Shown one piece after another: positions 45,473-56,954 of a stretch of DNA of 64,000 nt. Source of the stretch: Devosia subaequoris (GTDB lineage Bacteria > Pseudomonadota > Alphaproteobacteria > Rhizobiales > Devosiaceae); NCBI RefSeq assembly GCF_014197055.1, contig NZ_JACIEW010000003.1, positions 1 to 64,000 on the forward strand. Reading direction: 5' to 3'. How positions within the stretch are numbered: the stretch's first letter is position 1; the number at the start of each line of letters is the position of its first letter. The notes below the pieces were generated by a model. That model had not been told where the DNA came from and ran no database searches. It worked only from the letters and a program-made list of their open reading frames with translations. The translations under genes and the position numbers were made by a program.

Positions 45473-46393
45473 CTAGAAAGCCAGACCTGCCGGCACAGGC
45501 GGCGCCGTATGCACAACGGTAATCCGCACGCGCTCATTGGCGGCCATATAAGGGTCATTGGGAAAGAACGGCTCGCCCGTTGCCCGTCCGGCAACAGCCT
45601 TGAAGCGATCATCGCTCATGCCGAATTCGCCCAGGATCGAGCGCACCACATTGGCGCGGTCTGCCGACAACTCCCACGGCCCATAGCGTGGATTGTCATA
45701 GCGCCCGCCAGCCGCCGTATGGCCCGATATGGTCACCTGGGCATTGAGCTGCTGCAGGATCGGGCCAATCGCCGCGATCGCTGCGCGGGTGGGCTCCAGC
45801 GGATATTTGGATCCCTCGGGGAACATTGGCCGACCCTGCTGGTCGATGATCTGGATATCCAGGCCCTCTTCGGTCTGTTCAACAAGCAGATTGTCCAGGA
45901 ACGGGGTCACTTCAGGCAGCGACTGCCATGCCTGCTTGATGCTTGCCGCCGCGCTGTGGAACGCTTGTGCCTCGAGTGATTGCAGGTTGAATTCGCTGTC
46001 GCTGCTGGCGCGCCGTTCACTGCCCTGCTGGCGGGCCGCGCCGCCGATATGAGTATCGGTCGTGCCCTGGTCCGAGCTCTGCGGCGAGGCCGGACGATCC
46101 TCGATCACATCGGCCGACGAGCCCGACATCTGGTTGCCCGAATTATCCATCGCATTGCCGCCCATGACGCCACCGGCGCCGCTCGTGGTCGTGCTGAGCG
46201 AAGCCGGCGCGAAGTAATTCGCCAGGCCTTCCTTCTGCTCCGGCGTGGTCATGCTGATCAGCCACATCAACAGGAAAAACGCCATCATTGCCGTCACGAA
46301 GTCGGCATAGGCAATCTTCCAGGCCCCGCCATGGTGAGCATGGGCGGCCTTCCTGACCTTCTTGATGATGATCGGCTGGTCGTAATTCGCCAT
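45473..46393 (-). CDS. motB: Flagellar motor stator MotB
   Basis: 306 residues. After a basic N-terminus comes the single membrane helix with the proton-binding Asp at about residue 31 (YADFVTAMMAFFLLMWL). The plug and linker follow, then the OmpA-type peptidoglycan-binding domain (about 170-300: TISGHTAAGGRY, LSADRANVVRSIL). It forms the stator with MotA, 24 bases upstream. No other flagellar genes are in the window. Confidence 0.93.
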   Translation of the reverse strand: MANYDQPIIIKKVRKAAHAHHGGAWKIAYADFVTAMMAFFLLMWLISMTTPEQKEGLANYFAPASLSTTTSGAGGVMGGNAMDNSGNQMSGSSADVIEDRPASPQSSDQGTTDTHIGGAARQQGSERRASSDSEFNLQSLEAQAFHSAAASIKQAWQSLPEVTPFLDNLLVEQTEEGLDIQIIDQQGRPMFPEGSKYPLEPTRAAIAAIGPILQQLNAQVTISGHTAAGGRYDNPRYGPWELSADRANVVRSILGEFGMSDDRFKAVAGRATGEPFFPNDPYMAANERVRITVVHTAPPVPAGLAF

Positions 46394-46417
46394 TCTGGCT
46401 GGCCCCCGTTCAGGCTA

Positions 46418-47281
46418 TCAGGTCGTGACCGGCAGGGCGGCGGTGGCAGCTTCCACTTCCGCAAAGCTGGGCCGCACATCGCTCATCAAGGCCTTGCGCG
46501 CGAATTCAATCGCCATCACCGGCGGCTGGCCGCCGATATGGGCCAACAGGCCAACCTTGAGCGAGAGGAAATATTTGGATTCGGCTTCAAACGTGCTCTT
46601 GAGCGACTGGGCCATGGGGCCGAAAAAGCCATAGGCGACAAACACACCGAAGAACGTACCAACCAGCGCGCCGCCGATCAGGTGGCCCAGCACTTCGGGC
46701 GGCTCCGAGATAGCGCCCATGGTCTTGATCACACCCAGCACCGCGGCCACGATGCCCAGTGCGGGCGTGCCGTCCGCAACCGCCTGCATGGCAGACACGA
46801 TCCGTTCCTGCTCCTGGTGGTGCGTCTCCAGTTCCTCGTCCATCAACGCATCCATTTCATGCACATTGTTGGACCCCATGGTCACCATGCGCATGTAGTC
46901 GCACACGAACTCCACCGCATGGTGGTTCTTGGCAAAGGTCGGGAAGGCATTGAACAGGGTGGAATTATGCGGGTCTTCGATATGCGGCTCGATCCCCAGA
47001 ATGCCCTTCTGCTGGATCAGCTTGTACATCGAGAACTGCAGACCCAGCAGTTCCACGTAAGCCGCCTTGTTGTACTTCGGCCCCTTGAGCATCGTACCGA
47101 ACATGGACGGCACCGCCTTGAGCACCGGCGCCCCGTTTGCGATGATGAAAGCACCGATCGCTGCGCCCAGAATGATCACGAATTCAAAAGGCTGCCACAA
47201 CACGTAGAGCTTGCCGCCCATCGCCGCATAGCCACCAAACACGCAGGCAAAGACGACGACGATACCGATAATCAGGCGCAT
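46418..47281 (-). CDS. motA: Flagellar motor stator MotA
   Basis: 287 residues with four membrane segments. MotA features include the cytoplasmic loop with conserved Arg/Glu (MDALMDEELETHHQEQERI), the Pro in VADGTPALGIVAAVLGVIKTMG and GALVGTFFGVFVAYGFFGPMA. Start MRLIIGIVVVFACVFGG is typical. It conducts protons together with MotB. Confidence 0.96.
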   Translation of the reverse strand: MRLIIGIVVVFACVFGGYAAMGGKLYVLWQPFEFVIILGAAIGAFIIANGAPVLKAVPSMFGTMLKGPKYNKAAYVELLGLQFSMYKLIQQKGILGIEPHIEDPHNSTLFNAFPTFAKNHHAVEFVCDYMRMVTMGSNNVHEMDALMDEELETHHQEQERIVSAMQAVADGTPALGIVAAVLGVIKTMGAISEPPEVLGHLIGGALVGTFFGVFVAYGFFGPMAQSLKSTFEAESKYFLSLKVGLLAHIGGQPPVMAIEFARKALMSDVRPSFAEVEAATAALPVTT

Positions 47282-47457
47282 AGGGCTTACTCAAACTCAA
47301 TACAAACAGGCAGGAGGGGCAAAAAAACGCGCCCCGACAGCCCACATAATGGTCCGGTTACGCTTAACAGGGGGTGTATTCCCGCCATCGCGCCTTGCAT
47401 GTAGATTGAATTGGACCGCTCTAGTGTGACGGCAAATCTTACCCCAGCGAGACCACA

Positions 47458-47898
47458 ATGTTCCTTCGCCCCGCTCTTGCCTTGCTAGCCGCCCTGCTGC
47501 TGGCTTCCCCCGTGGCCGCCGAGTCAGAAGAGGACGTGTACGCCCGTATCGAATCCATCCATGGCAATGCCGATGGGTTCTTCGAGGTCTTCTCCTTGCT
47601 CCAGGACGCCGTAATGTTCGGCGACCCTGTCACGTGGGGACAATATGCCTTCTTTCCGCTAGTGGTGAATGCCAATGGGGAAACCTACGACGTGCTCGAA
47701 GAACAGGACTTGGCCGACAATTTCGACATGCTGGTCTCCTCCGACACGCAGCAGGCGTTCCTCAATCAGGATGTGGCAGACCTCATCGTCACCTCAGAGG
47801 GCGTGGGCGTTGGCAATGGCGCAGTATGGATCAGCAATGTGTGTCTGGACGACGATTGCGCAGCCACTCAATGGGGCATCATCGCCATCAACAATTGA
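47458..47898 (+). CDS. Hypothetical secreted protein
   Basis: 146 residues with a Sec signal peptide (first 20-21, ending SPVAAE). The mature part is acidic, with a Cys pair near the end (SNVCLDDDCAATQWG). The fold may be cone-like (an N-terminal helix, then FGDPVTWGQYAFFPLVVNANG, typical of small alpha-beta barrels), but I recognise no family. It is transcribed away from motA. Confidence 0.65.
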   Translation: MFLRPALALLAALLLASPVAAESEEDVYARIESIHGNADGFFEVFSLLQDAVMFGDPVTWGQYAFFPLVVNANGETYDVLEEQDLADNFDMLVSSDTQQAFLNQDVADLIVTSEGVGVGNGAVWISNVCLDDDCAATQWGIIAINN

Positions 47899-47922
47899 AT
47901 TTGCCACCCCCGAGTATCGGAT

Positions 47923-47953
47923 AAAAAAGTCACCCCCGATGGCCGAGGGTGAC
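47923..47953 (-). terminator. Terminator after yghU
   Basis: GTCACCC and GGGTGAC arms with TTTTTT on the minus side, about 24 bases after the yghU stop. It also faces the end of the secreted-protein gene. Confidence 0.8.
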
Positions 47954-47976
47954 TGGATTTCGTCAAAGAGGGTGCG

Positions 47977-48843
47977 CTAGACCGTGCCGCGCTGCTTGCG
48001 TAGCGCCACAACCTTGTCGATATCGGCAGCTGAATGCCGCTCGTGCAATTGTTCGTCTTCCGGTCCACCGCCGGAATTGACACAGCGCCCGCGCTTGACC
48101 GGCTCGCGCGCATCGATCTGCTCGGCCCAGCGAATGACATTCTTGTAGGTGCCGACATCGAGGAATTCGGCCGCATTATAGGCTCGGCCCAGCACCATGC
48201 CTCCATACCAGGGGAAGATCGCCATGTCGGCGATCGTGTACTCGCTCCCGGATATAAATTCCTTGTCCGCCAATTCGCGATCCAGCACATCAAGCTGACG
48301 CTTGGTCTCCATGGCATAGCGATTGATCGGATATTCCTGCTTGGTTGGGGCATAGGCATAAAAGTGCCCGAACCCGCCACCCACAAAGGGCGCGCTGCCC
48401 ATCTGCCAGAACAGCCAGTTCATGGTTTCGGCCCGCTTGGCCACATCCTTGCTCAGGAACGCGTCGAACTTGTCGGCCAGGTAGACCAGCATCGAGCCGC
48501 TCTCGAACAGCCGGATCGGCTCCTTGGGTCCATAATCCATCATCGCGGGGATCTTCGAGTTCGGGTTCACCGAGACAAAACCCGACCCGAACTGGTCCCC
48601 CTTGCCGATATTGATCAGATACGCGTCATATTCCGCGTCATGCCCGGCTGCCAGCAGCTCCTCGAGCATGATTGTGACCTTCTGCCCATTGGGAGTTGCC
48701 AATGAATAGAGCTGGATGGGATGCTCGCCGCGCGGTAGTTCCTGGTCATGGGTCGGCCCGGCAATCGGTCGATTGGTGCTGGCAAAGGCACCTCCGTTTT
48801 CCTTGTCCCAGGTCCAGACTTTGGGCGGCACATATTCGGTCAT
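47977..48843 (-). CDS. yghU: Glutathione S-transferase-like disulfide reductase YghU
   Basis: 288 residues, the same length as E. coli YghU. The N-terminal thioredoxin-like domain (about 40-125) includes LYSLATPNGQKVTIMLEELL and NPNSKIPAMMD; the C-terminal all-helical GST domain includes NWLFWQMGSAPFVGGGFGHFYAYAP and YTIADMAIFPWYGG. The motif around TPNGQK (Asn after the first strand) is the Nu-class hallmark. It likely reduces organic peroxides or disulfides with glutathione. Confidence 0.92.
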   Translation of the reverse strand: MTEYVPPKVWTWDKENGGAFASTNRPIAGPTHDQELPRGEHPIQLYSLATPNGQKVTIMLEELLAAGHDAEYDAYLINIGKGDQFGSGFVSVNPNSKIPAMMDYGPKEPIRLFESGSMLVYLADKFDAFLSKDVAKRAETMNWLFWQMGSAPFVGGGFGHFYAYAPTKQEYPINRYAMETKRQLDVLDRELADKEFISGSEYTIADMAIFPWYGGMVLGRAYNAAEFLDVGTYKNVIRWAEQIDAREPVKRGRCVNSGGGPEDEQLHERHSAADIDKVVALRKQRGTV

Positions 48844-48985
48844 CGCAACGGCTCTTTCGACAGTGTCCTGAAATTACGGCGAATGGTTCATCGCCTTTCA
48901 CCGATATAAGCATAGATCACGCCGAGCGTAACCCTTCCCCCCAAGCAAACTTGCCAGCCCCTCCGCCCGGGGCTACTGCTCGCCC

Positions 48986-50092
48986 ATGAACACGCCCCCA
49001 TTCGATATCTTCCTGGTCGCCACCCCCGGGCTTGAAGCCCCTTTGGCCGACGAGGCACGCGCCAACGGCTTCACCGAAGCGAAAATCACCGATGGTGGCG
49101 TGACTTTTTCCGGCACCTGGCCCGATGTTTGGCGTGCCAACCTGGTGCTGCGCGGCGCCACGCGCATTCTCGCCCGCATCGCCTCCTTCCGCGCCATGCA
49201 TCTGGCCCAGCTCGACAAGCGCGCGCGAAAGCTCCCCTGGGCCGAATTCCTTCGCTCAGACATCCCCGTTCATGTCGAAGCCAGTTGCAAGCGCTCGCGC
49301 ATCTATCATGCCGGCGCTGCGGCCCAGCGCGTCGCCACCGCCATCCGCGAGGAATTGGGCGCCCCTATTGCCGAAGACGTTGCCTTGCGCATCATGGTCC
49401 GCATCGAGGACGATCTGGTCACCATCAGCATCGATACCTCCGGGGAGTCCCTGCACAAGCGCGGCTTCAAGGAAGGTGTCGCCAAAGCCCCGATGCGCGA
49501 AACCATGGCGGCGATGTTCCTCTCGCAATGCGGCTACACTGGCACCGAACCGGTGCTCGACCCGATGTGCGGCTCGGGCACCTTCGTCATCGAAGCGGCC
49601 GAAATCGCCCTTGGCCTGCAGCCGGGCCGTGCACGGAGCTATGCCTTTGAACAGCTCCCCGGTTTTGACGCCAAAGCCTGGGCGACGCTGCGCCAGCCTG
49701 CAGCGCCCACCCCTACGGCATTGCGCTTTTTCGGCTGCGACCGCGATCCCGGCGCCATCCGCATGGCATCCGAGAATGCCGCCCGCGCTGGCGTTGCCGA
49801 CTGCACAAGCTTTACCCAGCAATCCATCGAGGACCTGACCCCGCCCCAAGGCCCTGCGGGCCTTGTCATCGTCAATCCGCCCTATGGCACGCGTGTGGGC
49901 GAAAAGGGTCCGCTCATCGGCCTCTACCGGACTATGGGCACCGTCCTCAAAACCCGCTTCGCCGGCTGGCGCGTCGGCATCGTCACCGCTGACCGGCAAT
50001 TGGCGCAAGCCACCGGCCTTGGGTTCGAACCGCCCCTCCCCCCGGTGCTGCACGGCGGCATCCGCGTGGGGCTCTACCGGGCAGCCCTCTGA
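48986..50092 (+). CDS. THUMP-domain rRNA methyltransferase (RlmL N-terminal type)
   Basis: 368 residues. An N-terminal ferredoxin-like plus THUMP region (about 45-155) precedes a class I SAM-dependent methyltransferase domain (about 160-365). The SAM motif is DPMCGSGTFVIEAAEIALG and the catalytic motif NPPYG in VIVNPPYGTRVGEKG. It probably makes an N2-methylguanine in 23S rRNA (as in the RlmL first half). No RlmK half is fused. Confidence 0.9.
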   Translation: MNTPPFDIFLVATPGLEAPLADEARANGFTEAKITDGGVTFSGTWPDVWRANLVLRGATRILARIASFRAMHLAQLDKRARKLPWAEFLRSDIPVHVEASCKRSRIYHAGAAAQRVATAIREELGAPIAEDVALRIMVRIEDDLVTISIDTSGESLHKRGFKEGVAKAPMRETMAAMFLSQCGYTGTEPVLDPMCGSGTFVIEAAEIALGLQPGRARSYAFEQLPGFDAKAWATLRQPAAPTPTALRFFGCDRDPGAIRMASENAARAGVADCTSFTQQSIEDLTPPQGPAGLVIVNPPYGTRVGEKGPLIGLYRTMGTVLKTRFAGWRVGIVTADRQLAQATGLGFEPPLPPVLHGGIRVGLYRAAL

Positions 50093-50238
50093 CCGCCCGG
50101 ACAGCCACGCCGATCCATACAATTTAAACCAAATCCTAACCATGTGATCAGCTATGCGGTCGCCGCATGCAACGATCCATCGCGCCGGCGCTTCCTGTCT
50201 CACGCACTCCTTGTAACCGCGTTTGGAGGCATCCCGAA

Positions 50239-50607
50239 ATGCCCATAGCCCTGCGCATTCTGGTCGTTGAAGACCAGCCATTATTATTGCTCGATCTGGC
50301 CGATCAGCTGATCGAATTCGGCCACCACGTCGTGACGGCAGGCACCGCCCGTACGGCTGCGCGCCTGATCGACGGCAATATCGACGCCCTCGTCACCGAT
50401 ATCGAGCTCGGTGACGGTCCGGACGGCCTTGCGCTCGCGCGCCTTGCTGCCAAGGCTCGGCCCGGCCTGCCCATTGTCGTGGTCTCCGGCGGGGTCCGGC
50501 CCACGCACGCCCAATTGCCTTCCGGCGCCGTGTTTCTCCCCAAGCCCTATCGGGTCGCTGATATCCAGGCCGCCCTCGCCTCCCGACAGGCGGCCCGGGC
50601 CGCCTGA
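50239..50607 (+). CDS. Single-domain response regulator
   Basis: 122 residues from ATG 50239 (TGGAGG upstream). A receiver domain alone: acidic pair in LVVEDQ, phospho-acceptor Asp in LVTDIELGDGPDG, Thr/Ser position VVVSGG and the Lys in FLPKPYRV. The DGPDGLALA pattern resembles receivers of the CckA-type/hybrid-kinase phosphorelay. No kinase is adjacent and no output domain is attached, so it may act by protein interaction or as a phosphate sink. Confidence 0.88.
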   Translation: MPIALRILVVEDQPLLLLDLADQLIEFGHHVVTAGTARTAARLIDGNIDALVTDIELGDGPDGLALARLAAKARPGLPIVVVSGGVRPTHAQLPSGAVFLPKPYRVADIQAALASRQAARAA

Positions 50608-50679
50608 TCCCCGGCCGTCACAGGACTGTGCCATCAGCCCGCTAACCTGCATGCCTCGATGTGCAAATCCGCGAGCCCG

Positions 50680-51441
50680 ATGGATATCTTCAACGATCTC
50701 GTCCTGCCCCTTGCAGCTTCGCCATGGGTTTATCTGATCGCCCTGTTGCTGGTGGTGCTCGATGGGATTTGTCCCGTCTTCCCCAGTGAGATGGTCGTGG
50801 CCGGTCTGGCAGCCCTTGCCGCCTCCAGCGCCGTCCCCGACATTGTCCTGCTACTGCTCACTGCCTCGCTCGGCGCCATGCTCGGCGACAGCCTGACCTA
50901 TGCACTGGGTCGGCTCATCGGCGTCCGCCGCCTTCAGTCCACGCGCCTTCGCCCCCTGGCCCGCTTGTTACGCTGGGCCAGCCGCCGCATGGGCCCACGC
51001 GCCGGCATGGTGGTGCTGACCGCCCGCTTCATTCCGTTTGCTCGCCTTGCGGTCAACCTCACCGCCGGCAGCACAGGCTTCCCCTATGCTCGCTTTGCGC
51101 CCTTCTGCTTCATCGCTGGCGTGATCTGGGCTGCCTACAATGTCACCTTGGGCTATCTCGCCGGCCATTGGTTCCGCAACCACCCCTACTGGGCATTGCA
51201 TTGGCGATCGGTCTGGCCATGGCCCTCGGCCTGGCCCTTGATTTCTTCACCGCATCCGCCCGTCCGCACAAGCAGCGCCGCTCGTCTTGAGCCTAACATT
51301 TTTGGAACGACCGCCCTCTCCAAACGTTTTCCAGTCACGCAATTTCACCAAGTGAAGGAGACGAAGAAATGGACTGGAACCGCATCGAAGGCAGTTGGAA
51401 GCAGTTTTCTGGCAAGGCCAAGGAACACTGGGGCAAGCTGA
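50680..51441 (+). CDS. DedA-family membrane protein with C-terminal frameshift
   Basis: As read, 253 residues from ATG 50680 (an ATG at 50659 is possible). Typical DedA blocks are clear: CPVFPSEMVVAGL, LGDSLTYALGRLIG, and the substrate-loop motif RFIPFARLAVNLTAGSTGFPYARF. The frame then leaves the family after GHWFRNH and runs 85 residues into the next gene. Restoring one C to the C run at 51183-51186 gives a normal hydrophobic end (PLLGIALAIGLAMALGLAL...) that stops with TGA at 51288-51290, before the CsbD promoter. DedA proteins are lipid-scramblase-like membrane proteins that support proton-motive-force-dependent functions. Confidence 0.85.
   Translation: MDIFNDLVLPLAASPWVYLIALLLVVLDGICPVFPSEMVVAGLAALAASSAVPDIVLLLLTASLGAMLGDSLTYALGRLIGVRRLQSTRLRPLARLLRWASRRMGPRAGMVVLTARFIPFARLAVNLTAGSTGFPYARFAPFCFIAGVIWAAYNVTLGYLAGHWFRNHPYWALHWRSVWPWPSAWPLISSPHPPVRTSSAARLEPNIFGTTALSKRFPVTQFHQVKETKKWTGTASKAVGSSFLARPRNTGAS
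51304..51328 (+). promoter_or_regulatory. EcfG-type promoter of the csbD gene
   Basis: GGAAC, 16 bases, CGTT, exact consensus, ending 40 bases before the CsbD ATG. CsbD homologues are known general-stress genes, which strengthens the assignment. Confidence 0.85.
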
Positions 51442-51569
51442 CTGACGACGACATGGACCAGATCAATGGCAATCGTGAGCAGCTCGAAGGCAAGCTCCAG
51501 GAGCGCTACGGCAAGTCCAAGGACGAAGTCCGCAAGGAAGTCGACGATTGGTCAAGCAACCAGAACTGA
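51369..51569 (+). CDS. CsbD-family stress protein
   Basis: 66 residues, highly charged, starting MDWNRIEGSWKQFSGKAKEHWGKLTDDD, the CsbD signature, and ending in a second helix (GNREQLEGKLQERYGKSKDEV). GAAGGAG precedes the ATG. CsbD proteins are small helical, possibly disordered, stress-induced proteins of unknown activity. Preceded by an EcfG-type promoter and followed by a strong terminator, it is monocistronic. Confidence 0.93.
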   Translation: MDWNRIEGSWKQFSGKAKEHWGKLTDDDMDQINGNREQLEGKLQERYGKSKDEVRKEVDDWSSNQN

Positions 51570-51606
51570 CGCGTTCGTCACGCTTGCAGCAGAACGCTTC
51601 AACAAT

Positions 51607-51635
51607 AGCCCGGTCTATCCAGACCGGGCTTTTTC
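51607..51635 (+). terminator. Terminator after csbD
   Basis: AGCCCGGTCT and AGACCGGGCT are exact ten-base arms with TTTTT after. Confidence 0.9.
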
Positions 51636-51678
51636 GTGCTTCATCGGTGTAAGCCTGATCCATTCCCGGAACTGAGAA

Positions 51679-52038
51679 ATGCCCGGACACCGCATCTTTT
51701 CCACCAGCGTCGCCAGCGTCTATCCGCACTACATCGCCAAGGCGGAAAGGAAGGGGCGCACCAAGGCCGAGGTCGATGAAATATTCCGCTGGCTCACCGG
51801 CCACGACCAGGCCTCGCTCGAAGCCGAACTGGCCAACCAGACCACTTTCGAAGACTTCTTCGCCAACGCCCCAAAACTCAACCCCAACCGCACCCTCATC
51901 ACCGGCGTCGTCTGCGGCATCAGCGTCGAAAACATCGAAGACCCCCTGATGCAGGAAATCCGCTATCTCGACAAACTCGTGGACGAGTTGGCGAAGGGGA
52001 AGAAGATGGAGAAAATTCTCCGGACGCCCACGCAATAG
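51679..52038 (+). CDS. DUF2200 domain protein
   Basis: 119 residues covering the entire DUF2200 family: [19 protein letters not shown] at the start, then [53 protein letters not shown]. Helical, cytosolic, function unknown. It starts about 110 bases after csbD, beyond the terminator. Confidence 0.9.
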   Translation: MPGHRIFSTSVASVYPHYIAKAERKGRTKAEVDEIFRWLTGHDQASLEAELANQTTFEDFFANAPKLNPNRTLITGVVCGISVENIEDPLMQEIRYLDKLVDELAKGKKMEKILRTPTQ

Positions 52039-52148
52039 AGGGCTGCCGCACTGGCCGTTTCACTTCGCCGCCAGCATGCCTACATATTGGCAAGGCAGGC
52101 TGCGCCGGGCAGCGGCCCTTGATGTCATCGCCAACAGGATAGAGTTCA

Positions 52149-52631
52149 GTGAGCGTAGCTTTTACCAAGGAAGACAGCGCCGAGACGGCCGCCGAAACCA
52201 TGCTGCCGGAAAAGCCCGTGCCCGCGGGCCCCAATCTCGTGACGGCGAACGGACTGGCGCAGCTCCAACGGCAACTGGCCGAGGCTACCGCCGCCTATGA
52301 AACCGCCCTCGCCATCGAAGACATCAACGAACGCCGCCGCCAGTCCGCCAATCCCTGGCGCGACCTGCGCTACCTCAACGAACGCCTCCGCACCGCCCAG
52401 CTCGTGCCCCCGCCCGAGAGCAACGACCTCGTCGCCTTCGGCTCCCGGGTCACCATCGAGCGCGACGACGGCCGCACCCAGACCTTCACCATCGTCGGCG
52501 AAGACGAAGCCGACCCCAAGGCGGGCACTCTGTCCTTCGCCTCGCCACTCGCGCGGGCGCTGATAGGCAAGGGTGTGGGGGATGTGGCGACGCTGGGTGA
52601 CGCAGAGGTGGAGATTGTGGGGATTGGGTGA
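52149..52631 (+). CDS. Gre-family transcription factor-like protein
   Basis: 160 residues from a GTG at 52149. The N-terminal helix pair (about 30-90) has the coiled-coil layout but with basic residues (NERRRQSANPWRDLRYLNERL) where canonical GreA has its acidic tip. A C-terminal GreA/GreB FKBP-like domain (about 92-160) has VAFGSRVTIERDDGRTQTF and ASPLARALIGKGVGD. It is a divergent GreA/GreB paralogue; canonical greA is at 63813. Without the acidic tip, stimulation of transcript cleavage is doubtful, so it may compete for the RNA polymerase secondary channel. Confidence 0.8.
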   Translation: MSVAFTKEDSAETAAETMLPEKPVPAGPNLVTANGLAQLQRQLAEATAAYETALAIEDINERRRQSANPWRDLRYLNERLRTAQLVPPPESNDLVAFGSRVTIERDDGRTQTFTIVGEDEADPKAGTLSFASPLARALIGKGVGDVATLGDAEVEIVGIG

Positions 52632-52655
52632 GGGGCGTCGCGGCTATCAGCTCCG

Positions 52656-52806
52656 CCACCCCCACCTAGCCTCCCCCTGCTAGGGGGAGGGACATATCGG
52701 GTCATGCGGCCCATCGCGCCCAAACCACTGTTCCCACCTCCCCCTGACAGGGGGAGGTAGCGCCGCTAGGCCCAACGGGCCATAGCAAAGCTAGGAGGGG
52801 GTGGGC
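52656..52806. repeat. Composite palindromic intergenic repeat
   Basis: About 150 bases between the Gre-like gene and the broken gene. Two internal hairpins occur: CCTCCCCCT/AGGGGGAGG (52670-52690) and ACCTCCCCCT/AGGGGGAGGT (52736-52758, perfect ten-base arms). They are framed by outer near-inverted arms (CCACCCCCACCTAGCC on the left, GCTAGGAGGGGGTGGG on the right). Such elements are common in GC-rich alphaproteobacterial genomes. The rest of the 374-base gap (52807-53005) holds nothing recognisable. Confidence 0.8.
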
Positions 52807-53005
52807 CGACGACAGTTGTGGGACCGACGCCCTCTGACATGTCCACACCCGCTTCCCCGAGGGCATCGAGCGAATGCCCTCACTCCCTGAAATACATGTA
52901 CAAAATCTCGCAGACAGATCACAAATTTCCCGCATAGACCAACACCAAGTGCAGTCTGCCGTCGTACGAACTTTCGCTCCCGCCTCCAACGGCTAATCTG
53001 CAGCC

Positions 53006-53339
53006 ATGCTCACCCGGACCCTCACAATCGATGACGGCAATTCGGAAACTTCGGTCGTCATAATCCTCCGCCCCCATTCAAGGCGACGGCTTCTGGGAAT
53101 GCGCCTTCGAAATTCATTGGCCTGAAGGTATAAAGTCCTTCCGAGCCCGCGGCTTTGACAGCGTTCAAGCGACCTACCTGGCTATGCAGAACATCGCGGT
53201 CCACCTCTATGCCAGCCAGTATCACGCGAAGGGAAAGCTCCGCTGGGGCGAGCCGGGAATGGGCTATGGTTTTCCCATGCCAGTTGTCGGATATGACAGC
53301 CTGATTGGTGAAGATCGGATCGCTCAGGTGCCGGAGTGA
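53006..53339 (+). pseudogene. Frameshifted small gene (DUF6968-like)
   Basis: The frame beginning ATG 53006 gives MLTRTLTIDDGNSETSVVI and then stops early. If the five-C run at 53071-53075 were four, the reading continues as IQGDGFWECAFEIHWPEG and later blocks (GFDSVQATYLAMQNIAVHLY, GKLRWGEPGMGYGFPMP) and ends with TGA at 53337-53339. The full product, about 110 residues, resembles small alphaproteobacterial proteins of the DUF6968 type as I remember them. It may be a real pseudogene, a phase-variable gene, or a sequencing error. Confidence 0.7.
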
Positions 53340-53520
53340 TCCCCACCCCCTTCCCTTCCGCCGACTCTTCGGTTAGACAGCCCGCTTAACCACCATGTTC
53401 GGTCTTTTCCCCTGCGGCGCAGTGCTCAACTGCAGCGCGGGTTTCGCGCGGACAGGTGTGTTCCGGGCGATTCTCCCCCTCGCCCGTGTCACAGGTTAGA
53501 ACGAGCAGAGCGAGCCCCGA

Positions 53521-56832
<3,312 letters not shown>

Positions 56833-56839
56833 CCATTCC

Positions 56840-56864
56840 GGCCCCTTCCTTATTGGGAGGGGCC
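56840..56864 (+). terminator. Hairpin after carB
   Basis: GGCCCCTTCC and GGGAGGGGCC form a stem directly after carB, without a T run; it may be a rho-dependent stop or a stabiliser. Confidence 0.5.
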
Positions 56865-56954
56865 GATCCGCGCTCACGCTCAGCGTATGCGCATTTGCCA
56901 GGCAAAAGCTGGCGCAGGGGGGGGAGGCGGCGCTCCCCTCGATGAGAAACTAAC

